Origin: Saprospiraceae bacterium
Lineage (GTDB): Bacteria; Bacteroidota; Bacteroidia; Chitinophagales; Saprospiraceae
Direction of reading: 5' to 3'
Length of the DNA: 64,000 nucleotides
Assembly (NCBI GenBank): GCA_016720635.1
Contig: JADKKF010000007.1
Span: 62,001 to 126,000 of the forward strand
Shown here: positions 8,484 to 18,659 of the stretch, in pieces
Numbering within the stretch: the stretch's first letter is position 1
Layout of the letters: every line of letters begins with the position of its first letter
Program-made: the position numbers and the translations under genes
The notes under the pieces: generated by a model
Told to the model about the DNA's origin: nothing
The model's database searches: none
Seen by the model: the letters and a program-made list of their open reading frames with translations, nothing else

Positions 8484-10148
8484 TTATGGCGTATTTTTTA
8501 GTTCACGCCTTAGAATTTTTCCAACATTTGTCTTTGGCAATTCCGTTCTGAATTCTACGAATTTTGGAATTTTGTAACCCGTTAGATTTTTTCGGCAATG
8601 GGCTATCAATTCCTCTTCCGTTAAACTCTCATCTTTTTTAACCACTACGATCTTAACAACTTCGCCACATTTGACATCTAATACACCGATGGCAGCCACT
8701 TCTAATACTTTTTCGTTCATAGCGACCACCTCTTCGATTTCATTTGGATAAACATTGAATCCAGATACCAAAATCATATCCTTTTTTCTATCAACTATTT
8801 TAAAATATCCATCGTCTTGCATGAATCCTATATCGCCTGTACTAAACCATCCGTTTTGTATAACTTCAGATGTAGCTTCCGGATTGTTATAATAGCCCAA
8901 CATTACTTGAGGTCCTTTCACTTGAAGTTCGCCAATACCCCCAGCGGTCAGAGGTTCCCCTTCTTCGTTTACTATCCTTACGTCCGTTGATGGCAAAGGC
9001 ATTCCTATAGTGCCTATCTGCCCAGTACCATCTACCGGATTGACACAAACTACTGGCGAGGTTTCCGTCAGTCCATAACCTTCAGTTAAAGTTACTCCTG
9101 TAATATCTTTCCACCTATCTGCCACGCTTTTTTGAACAGCCATGCCACCGCCAACAGTTACTTTTAGGCTAGAAAAATCAATCTCAGCAAAATTGCTTTG
9201 ATTTAAAAGTGCATTGAATAAAGTATTCACACCTGTAAAAACTGAAATTGGGTACGCCTTGAATTCTTTGATTATACTTTGAAAATCCCTCGCATTGGTC
9301 ACCAAAACGGTCGATGTTCCGAAACTCATAAGTGCTAAACAATTTACTGTAAATGCAAAAATATGGTACATTGGTAAAGGGGAAAGAGCCATCTCCTTGC
9401 CTTCTTCTAAATAAACAAAAAGAATTGCCCTAATCTGCAACATGTTGGCTATGAGGTTTCTATGCGTCAACATAGCGCCTTTTGACACTCCAGTGGTTCC
9501 TCCTGTATATTGCAACAAAATAACATCCTCTGGTTCATGAGTTACTGGCGTAAAGGTATTGGATCTTCCAATTGAAAGACATTCTGAAAAAGAAATGGAC
9601 TTTGGAAGATTGAAAGCTGGTACCATTTTTTTGACCTTGCGCACCATAAAATTTACGATAAGACTTTTTGGAAATCCCAATAATTCTCCAATCGATGCTG
9701 TGATAATGGTTTTAATCGAAGTCTTGTTAATGATCTTTTGAAGATTTGCAGCAAAATTTTCACAAATAACAATGGCTTTGGCTTCGCTGTCCTTGAATTG
9801 ATGCTCCATCTCCCTAGGGGTATATAATGGATTTGTATTTACGACAATAAGTCCAGCTTTTAGAGAACCGAATAAAGCAATGGGATATTGCAATAAATTG
9901 GGCATCATCAAAGCTATTTTGTCCCCTTTTTTAAGGCCTTTGCTTTGTAAGAATGCCGCGAAATGATTACTTTTTATTTCCAATTCCTTGAAAGAAATGG
10001 ATCTACCCATGCATATAAAGGCTGTTTTGTCTGCATACTTATTAAATGTTTCTTCTAACAGAGAAACCACGCTTTTGTATAGATTGCAATCTATTTCAAT
10101 CGGAACCTTTGCAGAATAGTTCGAAATCCAAGGTTTTTCTGTATTCAT
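8484..10148 (-). CDS. fadD: long-chain fatty acid--CoA ligase (AMP-binding)
   Basis: A 554-residue acyl-adenylate-forming enzyme. The AMP-binding signature YTGGTTGVSKGAMLTHRN is near residue 215; GYGLTETSPVVCVNP contains the A5 motif; STGDIGFMQDDGYFKIVDR and SGFNVYPNEIEE are the A7/A8 hinge motifs; the C-terminal lysine motif reads PKTNVGKILRREL. The pattern, including the linker after SLSIGRS, fits FadD-type ligases activating medium to long chain fatty acids rather than acetyl-CoA synthetase. It is a monocistronic leftward gene divergent from a TonB receptor across 159 bp. No beta-oxidation genes are adjacent. Confidence 0.87.
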   Translation of the reverse strand: MNTEKPWISNYSAKVPIEIDCNLYKSVVSLLEETFNKYADKTAFICMGRSISFKELEIKSNHFAAFLQSKGLKKGDKIALMMPNLLQYPIALFGSLKAGLIVVNTNPLYTPREMEHQFKDSEAKAIVICENFAANLQKIINKTSIKTIITASIGELLGFPKSLIVNFMVRKVKKMVPAFNLPKSISFSECLSIGRSNTFTPVTHEPEDVILLQYTGGTTGVSKGAMLTHRNLIANMLQIRAILFVYLEEGKEMALSPLPMYHIFAFTVNCLALMSFGTSTVLVTNARDFQSIIKEFKAYPISVFTGVNTLFNALLNQSNFAEIDFSSLKVTVGGGMAVQKSVADRWKDITGVTLTEGYGLTETSPVVCVNPVDGTGQIGTIGMPLPSTDVRIVNEEGEPLTAGGIGELQVKGPQVMLGYYNNPEATSEVIQNGWFSTGDIGFMQDDGYFKIVDRKKDMILVSGFNVYPNEIEEVVAMNEKVLEVAAIGVLDVKCGEVVKIVVVKKDESLTEEELIAHCRKNLTGYKIPKFVEFRTELPKTNVGKILRRELKNTP

Positions 10149-10307
10149 ATTAAAATATAGTTTAATGTATAATTCAATTGCTGCTAATCGATTAGGTAAA
10201 TCAAAATAAAAAATAAAACTTTTTTAAGTTAAAATTGCCTAATTGTCTGAACATTTATTTTACTTTGGTTTGGTAAAATAACTATTTCGTTCCAACAAAT
10301 GTAAATT

Positions 10308-13112
10308 ATGTTAAGGAAAATTTGTTCATTTTTTGTTTTGGCTTTATTGATTTTGAATTCCAGCCAAATTTTATTTGGTCAAAATGTCGTTTCTGGAAAA
10401 ATTGTTTCAGCTGCTACCAATGAAGGATTGATAGGAGCTGGGGTAGGAATCATGGGAACCTCTGAAGGGGTTACTATCGAGGATGTTGAGGGTACCTTTA
10501 GCTTTGAAACCAATCAATCATTCCCCATTAAATTAGAGGTTACTTATATTGGCTATGTTACCAAGGAAGTTGAAGTAACCAAAACCAATGCAAACATATT
10601 GATTGCACTTGAAGAGGAGAATATTGTCATCAACGCCATTGAAATCAAAGGACAACGCATATCTGAAAAACAAAAAGCGGCTCCGTTGACTGTAGAATCA
10701 TTGGATTTATTAGCCATTAAGGAAACGCCTTCTGACAATTTTTACGACGGTTTGGGTAGTTTGAAAGGGGTCGATCTTACGGCTGCAAGTTTGGGGTTCA
10801 AAATCATCAATACTAGGGGATTCAATTCAACAAGTCCAGTACGTTCCTTGCAAATCATCGATGGGGTCGATAATCAAGCACCAGGCTTAAATTTTTCCTT
10901 GGGTAATTTCCTAGGAACTTCAGAACTCGATGTCGTGAAGGTGGACATTGTCGTTGGTGCTGCATCGGCATTTTACGGGCCGAATGCATTCAATGGTGTG
11001 ATCAGTATGGAGACAAAGAATCCATTTTTTCAAAAAGGATTGGCTGGTTCGGTGAAGCTAGGTGAGAGGAATTTGGTTGAAGCAGCCGTGCGTTATGCCG
11101 ATGCCTTTAAAAATAAAAGTGGAAATGATGTAGCTGCATTCAAATTGAATTTGGCATATTTTAAAGCCAAGGATTGGGAAGCAGACAATTACGATCCAGT
11201 TTATGGTACGAATACCGATAGGTCAAATCCTGGAGGCTATGATGCTGTCAATATTTATGGCGATGAGTACAGAACAAATATGGATTTGACAAAATCTGAG
11301 CTTTATTCTAGTTTTGCAGGTTTAGGCCAATGGCACCGCAAAGGTTATAAAGAAAGTGATTTGGTGGATTATAACACCAACAATTTGAAAGCGAATTTGG
11401 CTTTTCACGTTAGGACAAATCCAAGTAAAAAAGCCGAATCTCCAGAATTCATATTTTCAAATAGCTTTAGCACAGGTACGACAGTCTATCAAGGTGACAA
11501 TAGATTTAGTTTGAGAGGCATCCAATTTTTTCAGTCGAGATTAGAATTTAGAAAGACAAATAAATATTTTATACGAGCATATATGACCTCTGACAATGCT
11601 GGAGAGTCATTTGACCCATACTTTACCGCTTTGAGATTGCAAAACAGTGCAAAACCAAATGGAGAATGGAGCAAGGATTATAATAATTTTTGGGTAAGTG
11701 GCCCAAGGAAGTGGATGGATCAAATGGAATATCCAAAACTAGTCGTATTTCCTCAAATTAGCTTTGATAGAGAAGCGGCCCTTGCATGGTTAGCCAATAA
11801 TCAGGGCAAACTTTCCGAGTGGCATCAGCTAGCTGCCAATGCTGCGAACGCAAGTTCAGGTAATTATTATGCTTTTTTTGAGCCAGGTACCGCCCAATTT
11901 GATTCTGAATTTAAAAGAATTTCGTCTAGCTATAATAATTTACTTGGTTCTGGGACCAGGTTTTACGACAATAGTAAATTGTATCATCTGCATGGAGAAT
12001 ACAAAATTCAACCCACATTTATAAAAGAAATCACGCTAGGTGCAAATTATAGGCTTTATACACCAAACTCACGAGGTACAATATTCTATGATACTGCAGA
12101 TGTGAAAATCACTAATAGTGAATTCGGAACTTATGTTGGAGTTGAACATGAATTTTTAAAAGAAAAACTTAAATTAAATGCAACTGTGAGATATGATAAA
12201 AATCAAAATTTTGATGGTTTGATAAGTCCAGCGGCTTCAGCAGTTTACAAATTTAACGATCAGAATATTTTGAGGCTTTCTTTCTCTTCTGCTCTCAGAA
12301 ATCCGACGCTTTCTGACCAATATCTATATTTGAACGTTGGACCAGCGATTTTGGCGGGTAATTTGTATGGAGTGGATAGTTTGATTTCTGTAGCATCATT
12401 CCAAGAATATCGAAATTCTTTAGATCCAAGTAAAATCAGTTATTTCAATATTTCAGGAGTAAAACCAGAAAAAGTAAGATCATTTGAAATAGGGTATAGG
12501 ACTACTTTGTTCGAGGATGTATTCGTAGATGGTAGTTATTATTTTAGCACTTACACAGACTTTTTGGGTTATAATATCGGTATAGATGCAGAGTTTGATC
12601 CATTGACCAAATTTCCTACAAAATTTCAAGTATTCAGATATGCAAGTAATTCTTTGGAAAAAGTTTCAACACAAGGATTTTCGATTGGTTTAAGCTATTT
12701 TTTCAGAAAATATTTCCAACTAGCGGGTAATTATAGTTTCAATAAATTAGCTAGTCAAGTAAATGATCCAATTATTCCAGCTTTTAACACTCCAGAACAC
12801 AAATATAACTTATCTTTGTCAGGTAGGAATATTAAGTGGGGAGTTTTAAAGGATTTTGGTTTTAGTTTAAATTACAAATGGATTGATGGATTTCTATTCG
12901 AAGGATCTCCGCAATTCACGGGATTTATTCCTTCTTATAGTTTGTTGGATGCTCAAATTAATTATAATTTTGTGAAAAATAATCTAACTTTAAAAATTGG
13001 GGCTTCAAACGTTTTGAACAATAAAGTATTTCAAACCTATGGAGGTCCTAGAATAGGACGGATGGCGTATATTTCAGTTTTGTACGATTTTAAAAAGAAA
13101 GTCAACATTTAA
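10308..13112 (+). CDS. TonB-dependent outer-membrane receptor
   Basis: A 934-residue receptor. Residues 1-24 form a signal peptide ending FGQ; residues about 27-105 are a CarboxypepD_reg-like domain (VVSGKIVSAATNEGLIGAGV, then TYIGYVTKEV); a plug domain follows to about 235, with IDGVDNQAPG and VVGAASAFYGPNAFNGVI; the rest is a 22-strand-type beta-barrel ending in an aromatic-rich strand (ISVLYDFKKKVNI). It has no SusD partner, so it is not a classical Sus pair. Instead it is followed 42 bp later by a secreted T9SS esterase-like protein, and the two may work on the same substrate. The ligand is unknown. Confidence 0.9.
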   Translation: MLRKICSFFVLALLILNSSQILFGQNVVSGKIVSAATNEGLIGAGVGIMGTSEGVTIEDVEGTFSFETNQSFPIKLEVTYIGYVTKEVEVTKTNANILIALEEENIVINAIEIKGQRISEKQKAAPLTVESLDLLAIKETPSDNFYDGLGSLKGVDLTAASLGFKIINTRGFNSTSPVRSLQIIDGVDNQAPGLNFSLGNFLGTSELDVVKVDIVVGAASAFYGPNAFNGVISMETKNPFFQKGLAGSVKLGERNLVEAAVRYADAFKNKSGNDVAAFKLNLAYFKAKDWEADNYDPVYGTNTDRSNPGGYDAVNIYGDEYRTNMDLTKSELYSSFAGLGQWHRKGYKESDLVDYNTNNLKANLAFHVRTNPSKKAESPEFIFSNSFSTGTTVYQGDNRFSLRGIQFFQSRLEFRKTNKYFIRAYMTSDNAGESFDPYFTALRLQNSAKPNGEWSKDYNNFWVSGPRKWMDQMEYPKLVVFPQISFDREAALAWLANNQGKLSEWHQLAANAANASSGNYYAFFEPGTAQFDSEFKRISSSYNNLLGSGTRFYDNSKLYHLHGEYKIQPTFIKEITLGANYRLYTPNSRGTIFYDTADVKITNSEFGTYVGVEHEFLKEKLKLNATVRYDKNQNFDGLISPAASAVYKFNDQNILRLSFSSALRNPTLSDQYLYLNVGPAILAGNLYGVDSLISVASFQEYRNSLDPSKISYFNISGVKPEKVRSFEIGYRTTLFEDVFVDGSYYFSTYTDFLGYNIGIDAEFDPLTKFPTKFQVFRYASNSLEKVSTQGFSIGLSYFFRKYFQLAGNYSFNKLASQVNDPIIPAFNTPEHKYNLSLSGRNIKWGVLKDFGFSLNYKWIDGFLFEGSPQFTGFIPSYSLLDAQINYNFVKNNLTLKIGASNVLNNKVFQTYGGPRIGRMAYISVLYDFKKKVNI

Positions 13113-13154
13113 TAAACCATATTATTCAATCATTTTAAATTTAAAAAGCTAAGT

Positions 13155-14762
13155 ATGAAGAAAAGTATTTACTTAATTTGTTCTCTCTTCATTCTGTTAT
13201 TGTGTGATTTGAATGCGCAAAAGCGATATTTAGATCCCATATTTTCAGGAGTACAAAGAGATTCATTTGTTTACGCTTCCAATTATGAAGTGTTATCAGG
13301 TGCACCAGTTTTGATCAATTTGCCTATGGATGTTTATACACCGATAGGTGACACTGCGACCAACCGTCCACTGGTTATTCTTTTCCACACGGGTGATTTT
13401 TTGCCAACTTTACCTAATCCTTTGAATGGGGGTATTGCTGGGAATAGAAGAGATTCTGTTTTGGTAGAAATTGCTACAAGACTTGCCAAGATGGGATACG
13501 TAGTGGCTTCAGTTGAATATCGTTTAGGTTGGAATCCAGTTAGTCCAGACATTAATGTAAGGGTTAATACCTTGCTTAATGCAACGTATAGAGGTATCCA
13601 AGACGCGAGATCATGCGTTCGATATTTCCGAAAAAATGTAAAGGATGGTGGAAATTCATTCGGAATTGATCCAAACAAGGTAGTATATTTCGGAGATGGT
13701 ACAGGAGGTTATATTTCTTTAGGAGCCGCAACTCTTGACAAATATTCAGATATCGTTATTCCTAAGTTTATTGGCCCAGATATCACTGGAGATGGAATTC
13801 CAGATCCATTTGTAATCCAGCCAATTCACGGTGATCCTTTTGGAACCACATTGGGTGTTCATCCTGCGACTCAAGCAACTTTGTGTAAACCAAATACTGT
13901 AACTTATAATGATGGCTCTGCAATTGGTTCTGATGTTGCTCTTACTGTTAATTTGGGAGGTGCATTGGGCGATACTTCTTGGTTGGATAAATCTGATCCA
14001 CCAGTTATCTCATTCCACGTGCCAATTGATCCATTTGCACCATATAAATCAGGTGTATTGATAGTACCTACTACTGGTGACCAAATCGTTGAGGTACAGG
14101 GTTCTTACTGGGTTCAAAGAAAAGCAGATTCATTGGGAGTAAATTCAGTTTTTGAACTTCCAAATCCTATTACTGATGCATATTCCGTTCAAGCAAATAA
14201 AAACAACGAGGGTTTTGATGGATTATATCCAGTGGTTCAGGGATATTTGCCTAATCCTTTTACTGGAAATCCATATCCTCAGTCAGGACCTTGGCAATGG
14301 TGGGAATCAGCTATCTGGAGCACTATTCCGCACCCAAGCTGTCCTACTGGAGCCCCAGTTACATTGTGTAATTTCCACGTAATTAATAGCATCGGTAATC
14401 AAACCATGAGTGCTACTAAAGGTCGTACTTATGTTGATACTATTATCGGTTACTATGCACCTAGAGCTTATAGGGCATTGCAATTGTGGCCAACATCATC
14501 TGAAGAATATCTGAAAGGTACAGAGTTTAAGGTGACCATCGCACCTATTCCTGCATCTTCAGAAGTGTACATCCAATCAGAAGTTGAACAACCAATATTA
14601 GGTATTGAAATGTTCGATGTCAATGGAAGAAGAGTTAGAAATATCCAAAACATTAATAACGTGGTTTATTCTATCGACAGAGATGGTTTGGCCAATGGAG
14701 TATATTTTATGAAACTGCGATTTAAAGCTGGTTTAATGACCCGAAAGGTTGTATTCCATTAA
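13155..14762 (+). CDS. secreted alpha/beta-hydrolase-like protein with T9SS sorting domain, nucleophile Ser absent
   Basis: A 535-residue protein with a signal peptide (residues 1-21), an esterase/lipase-like domain (about 50-400) and a T9SS type A C-terminal domain (IAPIPASSEVYI, then IEMFDVNGRRV, ending GLMTRKVVFH). The hydrolase fold is suggested by RPLVILFHTGDF, GYVVASVEYRLGWNP, a RGIQDARSCVRYFRKN helix and a nucleophile-elbow-like FGDGTGGYISLGAA. At the elbow the GxSxG serine is replaced by Gly182 (GDGTG). FHVPIDPFAPY resembles the catalytic-Asp region. It may be a non-catalytic binding protein or use another residue. The rho-independent terminator at 14787 ends this two-gene unit with the TonB receptor. 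Confidence 0.75.
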   Translation: MKKSIYLICSLFILLLCDLNAQKRYLDPIFSGVQRDSFVYASNYEVLSGAPVLINLPMDVYTPIGDTATNRPLVILFHTGDFLPTLPNPLNGGIAGNRRDSVLVEIATRLAKMGYVVASVEYRLGWNPVSPDINVRVNTLLNATYRGIQDARSCVRYFRKNVKDGGNSFGIDPNKVVYFGDGTGGYISLGAATLDKYSDIVIPKFIGPDITGDGIPDPFVIQPIHGDPFGTTLGVHPATQATLCKPNTVTYNDGSAIGSDVALTVNLGGALGDTSWLDKSDPPVISFHVPIDPFAPYKSGVLIVPTTGDQIVEVQGSYWVQRKADSLGVNSVFELPNPITDAYSVQANKNNEGFDGLYPVVQGYLPNPFTGNPYPQSGPWQWWESAIWSTIPHPSCPTGAPVTLCNFHVINSIGNQTMSATKGRTYVDTIIGYYAPRAYRALQLWPTSSEEYLKGTEFKVTIAPIPASSEVYIQSEVEQPILGIEMFDVNGRRVRNIQNINNVVYSIDRDGLANGVYFMKLRFKAGLMTRKVVFH

Positions 14763-14786
14763 AAAATAAAATAAATCTTTATCAAC

Positions 14787-14819
14787 AAAAAAGCCGGCTT
14801 CTTATAAGTCGGCTTTTTA
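14787..14819 (+). terminator. rho-independent terminator
   Basis: Stem AAAGCCGGCTT / AAGTCGGCTTT with a 5-base loop and a T-run, 25 bp after the stop of the T9SS protein gene. Confidence 0.85.
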
Positions 14820-14899
14820 TTTTATAAAAATCAATACTTTTATTTAATTTTTCGTCTATATGATGATTAATTTTTATTAACCCTAAAATAATTCTTATT

Positions 14900-15508
14900 A
14901 TGGATTTAACGGAACTTTTAAAAGGCAACATTCCTCAAGATTTGATAGGTACTTTAAGCCAACAAATGGGGACTGAACCACAACAAACACAATCAGCAGC
15001 TCAAAGTATTTTTACGACGCTCTTAGGAGGCCTGGCGAAAAACGCTTCAACAGAAGAAGGCGCACAGGGAATCCTTGGAGCATTAGATAGAGACCATGAC
15101 GGCAGTGTATTGAATGATCTTGGTGGCTTGCTAACCGGAGCTATGGGATCATCGCAGGCTACGAATGGTGCAGGCATATTGGGACATATACTAGGTAGTA
15201 AACAGCAAGGTGCAGTTGATATGGTTTCACAGACGAGTGGCATTGATGCCAATTCGGCTATGTCAATGATGATAAAATTAGCTCCAATCCTCATGGGTGT
15301 ACTTGGTAAGGCAAAACAAGATAATGGTCTTGACGCTGGTGGTTTATCAGGGCTTCTTTCTGGAGTTATGGGAAATCAACAGGTACAAGAGCAAAATCCT
15401 TTGGTAGCTATTGCAACTAGATTTATCGATCAAGATGGTGATGGTGATATCATGGACGATTTGAGCGGTATGGGCATGAACATTTTGGGTGGAATGCTCA
15501 AAAAATAA
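14900..15508 (+). CDS. DUF937 protein with two calcium-loop-like segments
   Basis: A 202-residue protein of the DUF937 family: small, Gly/Ala/Met-rich amphipathic helices (LLGGLAKNAS, LLTGAMGSS, MIKLAPILMGVLGKA, LSGLLSGVMG). Two acidic loops, DRDHDGSVLNDL (near residue 63) and DQDGDGDIMDDL (near 177), resemble EF-hand or dockerin calcium loops; such loops are common in this family, but calcium binding is not proven. No signal peptide, so cytoplasmic location is likely. The function is unknown. It stands alone between two terminators, which indicates its own transcript. Confidence 0.8.
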   Translation: MDLTELLKGNIPQDLIGTLSQQMGTEPQQTQSAAQSIFTTLLGGLAKNASTEEGAQGILGALDRDHDGSVLNDLGGLLTGAMGSSQATNGAGILGHILGSKQQGAVDMVSQTSGIDANSAMSMMIKLAPILMGVLGKAKQDNGLDAGGLSGLLSGVMGNQQVQEQNPLVAIATRFIDQDGDGDIMDDLSGMGMNILGGMLKK

Positions 15509-15530
15509 TCGAAATATTTTTATCTTAGCT

Positions 15531-15564
15531 GCCTCATCAAATATTTTTTTGGTGGGGCTTTTTT
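15531..15564 (+). terminator. rho-independent terminator
   Basis: GCCTCATCAAA pairs with TTTGGTGGGGC (two G-U pairs) and is followed by six T, 22 bp after the DUF937 stop. Confidence 0.75.
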
Positions 15565-15596
15565 ATGTTGTTTAATTATCCAGAAAAATTTAAATT

Positions 15597-16442
15597 ATGG
15601 TTGAGAAAATATACGAAATAGAAATAAAATCCACGCCAAATAAGATATGGTTTGCTCTTTGGGAGGATTATTGTTATCGTCAATGGACTTCGGTATTTTG
15701 CCCAGGATCTTATTATGAGGGCGAATTGAAAGAAGGCGAACAAATTTTATTCCTGGCCCCAAATGGTGAGGGAATGTTTAGTAAAGTGCAAACAGTTGTA
15801 GAAAATGAAAAAATGCATTTTGTGCATCTTGGAGAGTTAAAAGACAAACAGCCCAAAGTTGATTTTGATGCTGCACCTTGGAATGCTTCTAGAGAACATT
15901 ATGACATTATTCCCAGTGATGGTGGAATCTGTGTATTGAGAGCTACCGTTGATGTCGTGGATGAATATATCGATTTTATGGACAAATCTTTCGCACTTGG
16001 ATTGCAAAAAGTTAGAGATTTGAGCGAGAATTTTTATATCTATAATAAAATAGAATCCGAGGCACCCATTGAGGCATTATGGGACAGTTACACCAATCCA
16101 GATAAAATAACCAATTGGAATTTTGCGAACGATGATTGGAGATGTCCATGGGCAAAGGTTGACCTGAGAGAAGGAGGAAGCTTCTCTAGTCGTATGGAAG
16201 CCAAGGATGGTTCTTTTGGTTTTGAATTTGGAGGTATTTATCAAAAAATTGAACCCAATAAACTCCTCCATTACATCATGAAACATGGGCGAACAGTTGA
16301 GGTGAATTTCAGTAGGAGAGAAGGAATTTCAGAAGTAATTCAAAAATTTATGCCAGAGAATGAAAACAGCTATTATCTCCAAAGAGATGGTTGGCAGGCC
16401 ATATTAAACAATTTCAAGAAATATACAGAATCGTCACTATAA
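15597..16442 (+). CDS. tandem SRPBCC (AHSA1-like) domain protein
   Basis: A 281-residue cytoplasmic protein made of two START/Bet v 1-like halves. The first (about 1-140) starts KIYEIEIKSTPNKIWFAL; the second (about 147-275) starts YNKIESEAPIEALWDSYTNP and has the AHSA1-type features ITNWNFANDDWRCPWAKVDL, EFGGIYQKIEPNKLLHYIM and a C-terminal long helix with GWQAILNNFKKY. The second half is typical of SRPBCC proteins annotated as activator of Hsp90 ATPase-like; the first is more divergent. The family binds hydrophobic ligands or acts in protein interactions; no specific role can be given. Flanked by terminators on both sides. Confidence 0.78.
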   Translation: MVEKIYEIEIKSTPNKIWFALWEDYCYRQWTSVFCPGSYYEGELKEGEQILFLAPNGEGMFSKVQTVVENEKMHFVHLGELKDKQPKVDFDAAPWNASREHYDIIPSDGGICVLRATVDVVDEYIDFMDKSFALGLQKVRDLSENFYIYNKIESEAPIEALWDSYTNPDKITNWNFANDDWRCPWAKVDLREGGSFSSRMEAKDGSFGFEFGGIYQKIEPNKLLHYIMKHGRTVEVNFSRREGISEVIQKFMPENENSYYLQRDGWQAILNNFKKYTESSL

Positions 16443-16465
16443 GATAATCAAACCAAGTGATAAAG

Positions 16466-16502
16466 AAAAAGAGGCTGTCTTAATAGAGAGCCTCTTTTTT
16501 TT
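16466..16502. terminator. bidirectional terminator between convergent SRPBCC and secDF genes
   Basis: AAAAAGAGGCT pairs with AGCCTCTTTTT around a 12-base loop, with T-runs on both strands. It lies 24 bp after the SRPBCC stop and 40 bp after the secDF stop. Confidence 0.8.
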
Positions 16503-16541
16503 ATTAGGTATAAATACTACAATTAGTAGTTTTTAGTTTTT

Positions 16542-18659
16542 TTATGCTTTAACAGTATTTGTGTGTGGTGTTACAGCAGCCTCTGTTTCTTTAACATTAA
16601 GATCACCCGATAAATCGTATAATACAGGAGTTGCTACAAAAAGTGATGAATAAGTACCAGAAATAACTCCTACAACCAATGCAAATGCGAAGCCTTTGAT
16701 AGATGCTCCACCAAAGAGGAATAACATCAATACTACGAATAGAGTGATGGCTGATGTTATCATTGTTCTACTCAAGGTTGCATTCAACGCCAAATTTATT
16801 ACATCATAGTTTGATTTGGCAGTATAAGTTCTTAAGTATTCACGGATTCTGTCAAAAACAACAATTGTATCGTTCATGGAATAACCTAGAATGGTCAAAA
16901 ACGCTGCTATGAAGGCTTGATCTATCTCCATGGTAAATGGAACAAATCCGTGTCCAAATGAGAATAAAGCCAATATTATCAAAGCATCGTGTACCAATGA
17001 AACAACCGTTCCTGTAGAAAATTGCCATTTTGCAAATCGAATGAAAATGTAAATGAAAATACAGAAAATCACCAAAATTGTACTCCAGAATGAAGAAGAC
17101 TTTATGTCGTCAGCAACTGTTGGCCCTACTTTTGAAAAACTCGTAAGGTGCGTACCTGTTCCATCCGATTCCTTAAATTTCTTGTAATCCAAGTTCCCGC
17201 CACTTAATTTATTTACCCCTTCATATAGCTTTTGTAATACTTTTTCTGTGGCTTCTGGTGAATTGTCGTTAATCAAATAGGTTGTAGTAACGTTATAAGT
17301 ATTTTTCACATCAATTTCTTTCACGATAGGCTCTAGGTCAAATACTTCTTTCATAGTACTTCTAATCATCTCTGCATTTACTGCAGTTCCATCTCCAAAC
17401 TGAATATTATATGAATATCCACCCTTGAAATCTACTCCTAATTCAAATCCTCTAGTAAAGAAAGATACCAGTCCGGCGATGATGACAATGGCAGAAACAA
17501 CATAAAATTTCTTTCTCATTCCTAACCAATCAATAGACGGTTGGATAAATAATTTCTCTGAAAAAGCTGTCGTATATTTTACATTATTGCCTTTTTCTAA
17601 CCACCATTCTGTAACCAATCTTACAACCAATATCGCTGTAAATAAAGTTGTCATAACTCCAATCAACAATGTAACAGCAAATCCTTTGATAGGGCCAAGT
17701 CCAAAGAAATATAGTATCAAAGCAGTTATAATTGTAGTTACGTTTGAGTCCAAAATAGCTGGCATTGAATTCCTAAATCCATCAGAAATGGCAATTTGCA
17801 GGCTTTTTCCTTCTCTCAATTCCTCCTTAATCCTCTCGTATATAATTACATTGGCATCTACCGCTATAGCCATGGTTAATACGATACCTGCAATACCAGG
17901 TAAAGTCATAACAGTACCTACTGAGGCCAATATTCCAATTAATAAGAAAAGGTTGGTGAATAGTCCAACAATTGACATTACACCTCCTGTGGCATAATAA
18001 GCTATCATAAATAGGACAACACAGAACATCCCTAAAGCAAGAGATAATATTGATTTATTAATGTTCTCTTGACCCAAAGATGGACCTACCACTGATTCTT
18101 GGATGATTTGGGTTTTGGCAGGTAACTTTCCAATCTCTAGGATATTGGCTAAGTCTTGACCTTCTTGTGTGGTAAATGAGCCAGATATTGACGAACTTCC
18201 CGTTGTGATTGGGTCATTAACCGTTGGTGCAGAAACTACTTCATCATCGAGCACAATCGCAATTTCGCGATTATTGTCTTGTGCAGCTTTTGTGGTCATA
18301 TCTGCCCAAACTTTGGAACCAACATTGTCCATCAAAAGAGATACAGCAACTTGTTGTGTAACTGGGTCAGGATTGGCTGCTGCACGTACTATATGATCGC
18401 CTTCTAGAGGGGCCGAGTCACTTCCTCTTTTCTTTTTGATGGCGTAAACTTCATATTTATTCGTGAATTTATTTGTAGTTCGATCCTTGATAGGTTTTGC
18501 TGAAAATCTAAATAATAAATCGTTTGGCAATGCTTTTTTTACCTCTGGGTTGTCAAACATTGCTTTCAACGCAGTTCTTTTGTTTTTATCAACAGTCCCA
18601 ACAACTGAAGCGGAATACATGAAACCCTGACCTCCAGCATTTACATTCATTTCCATCAA
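16542..18659 (-). CDS. secDF: SecDF protein-export protein, C-terminal part (frameshifted gene)
   Basis: 705 residues covering the rest of the SecD periplasmic domain, the SecD membrane domain (TIITALILYFFGLGPIKGFAVTL region) and all of SecF. VDANVIIYERIKEELREG is the conserved SecD TM4 region and DDTIVVFDRI-like MNDTIVVFDRIREYL its SecF equivalent; FKGG (VDFKGGYSYNI) marks the SecF P4 start. In Bacteroidota SecD and SecF are one polypeptide that uses the proton gradient to help SecYEG export. The ATG at 18659 is inside the SecD domain, and the frame is open upstream to the A-run at 18792-18799. It therefore belongs to one gene with the ORF at 18772-19614 (total about 1,020 residues), broken by one base. 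Confidence 0.9.
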   Translation of the reverse strand: MMEMNVNAGGQGFMYSASVVGTVDKNKRTALKAMFDNPEVKKALPNDLLFRFSAKPIKDRTTNKFTNKYEVYAIKKKRGSDSAPLEGDHIVRAAANPDPVTQQVAVSLLMDNVGSKVWADMTTKAAQDNNREIAIVLDDEVVSAPTVNDPITTGSSSISGSFTTQEGQDLANILEIGKLPAKTQIIQESVVGPSLGQENINKSILSLALGMFCVVLFMIAYYATGGVMSIVGLFTNLFLLIGILASVGTVMTLPGIAGIVLTMAIAVDANVIIYERIKEELREGKSLQIAISDGFRNSMPAILDSNVTTIITALILYFFGLGPIKGFAVTLLIGVMTTLFTAILVVRLVTEWWLEKGNNVKYTTAFSEKLFIQPSIDWLGMRKKFYVVSAIVIIAGLVSFFTRGFELGVDFKGGYSYNIQFGDGTAVNAEMIRSTMKEVFDLEPIVKEIDVKNTYNVTTTYLINDNSPEATEKVLQKLYEGVNKLSGGNLDYKKFKESDGTGTHLTSFSKVGPTVADDIKSSSFWSTILVIFCIFIYIFIRFAKWQFSTGTVVSLVHDALIILALFSFGHGFVPFTMEIDQAFIAAFLTILGYSMNDTIVVFDRIREYLRTYTAKSNYDVINLALNATLSRTMITSAITLFVVLMLFLFGGASIKGFAFALVVGVISGTYSSLFVATPVLYDLSGDLNVKETEAAVTPHTNTVKA

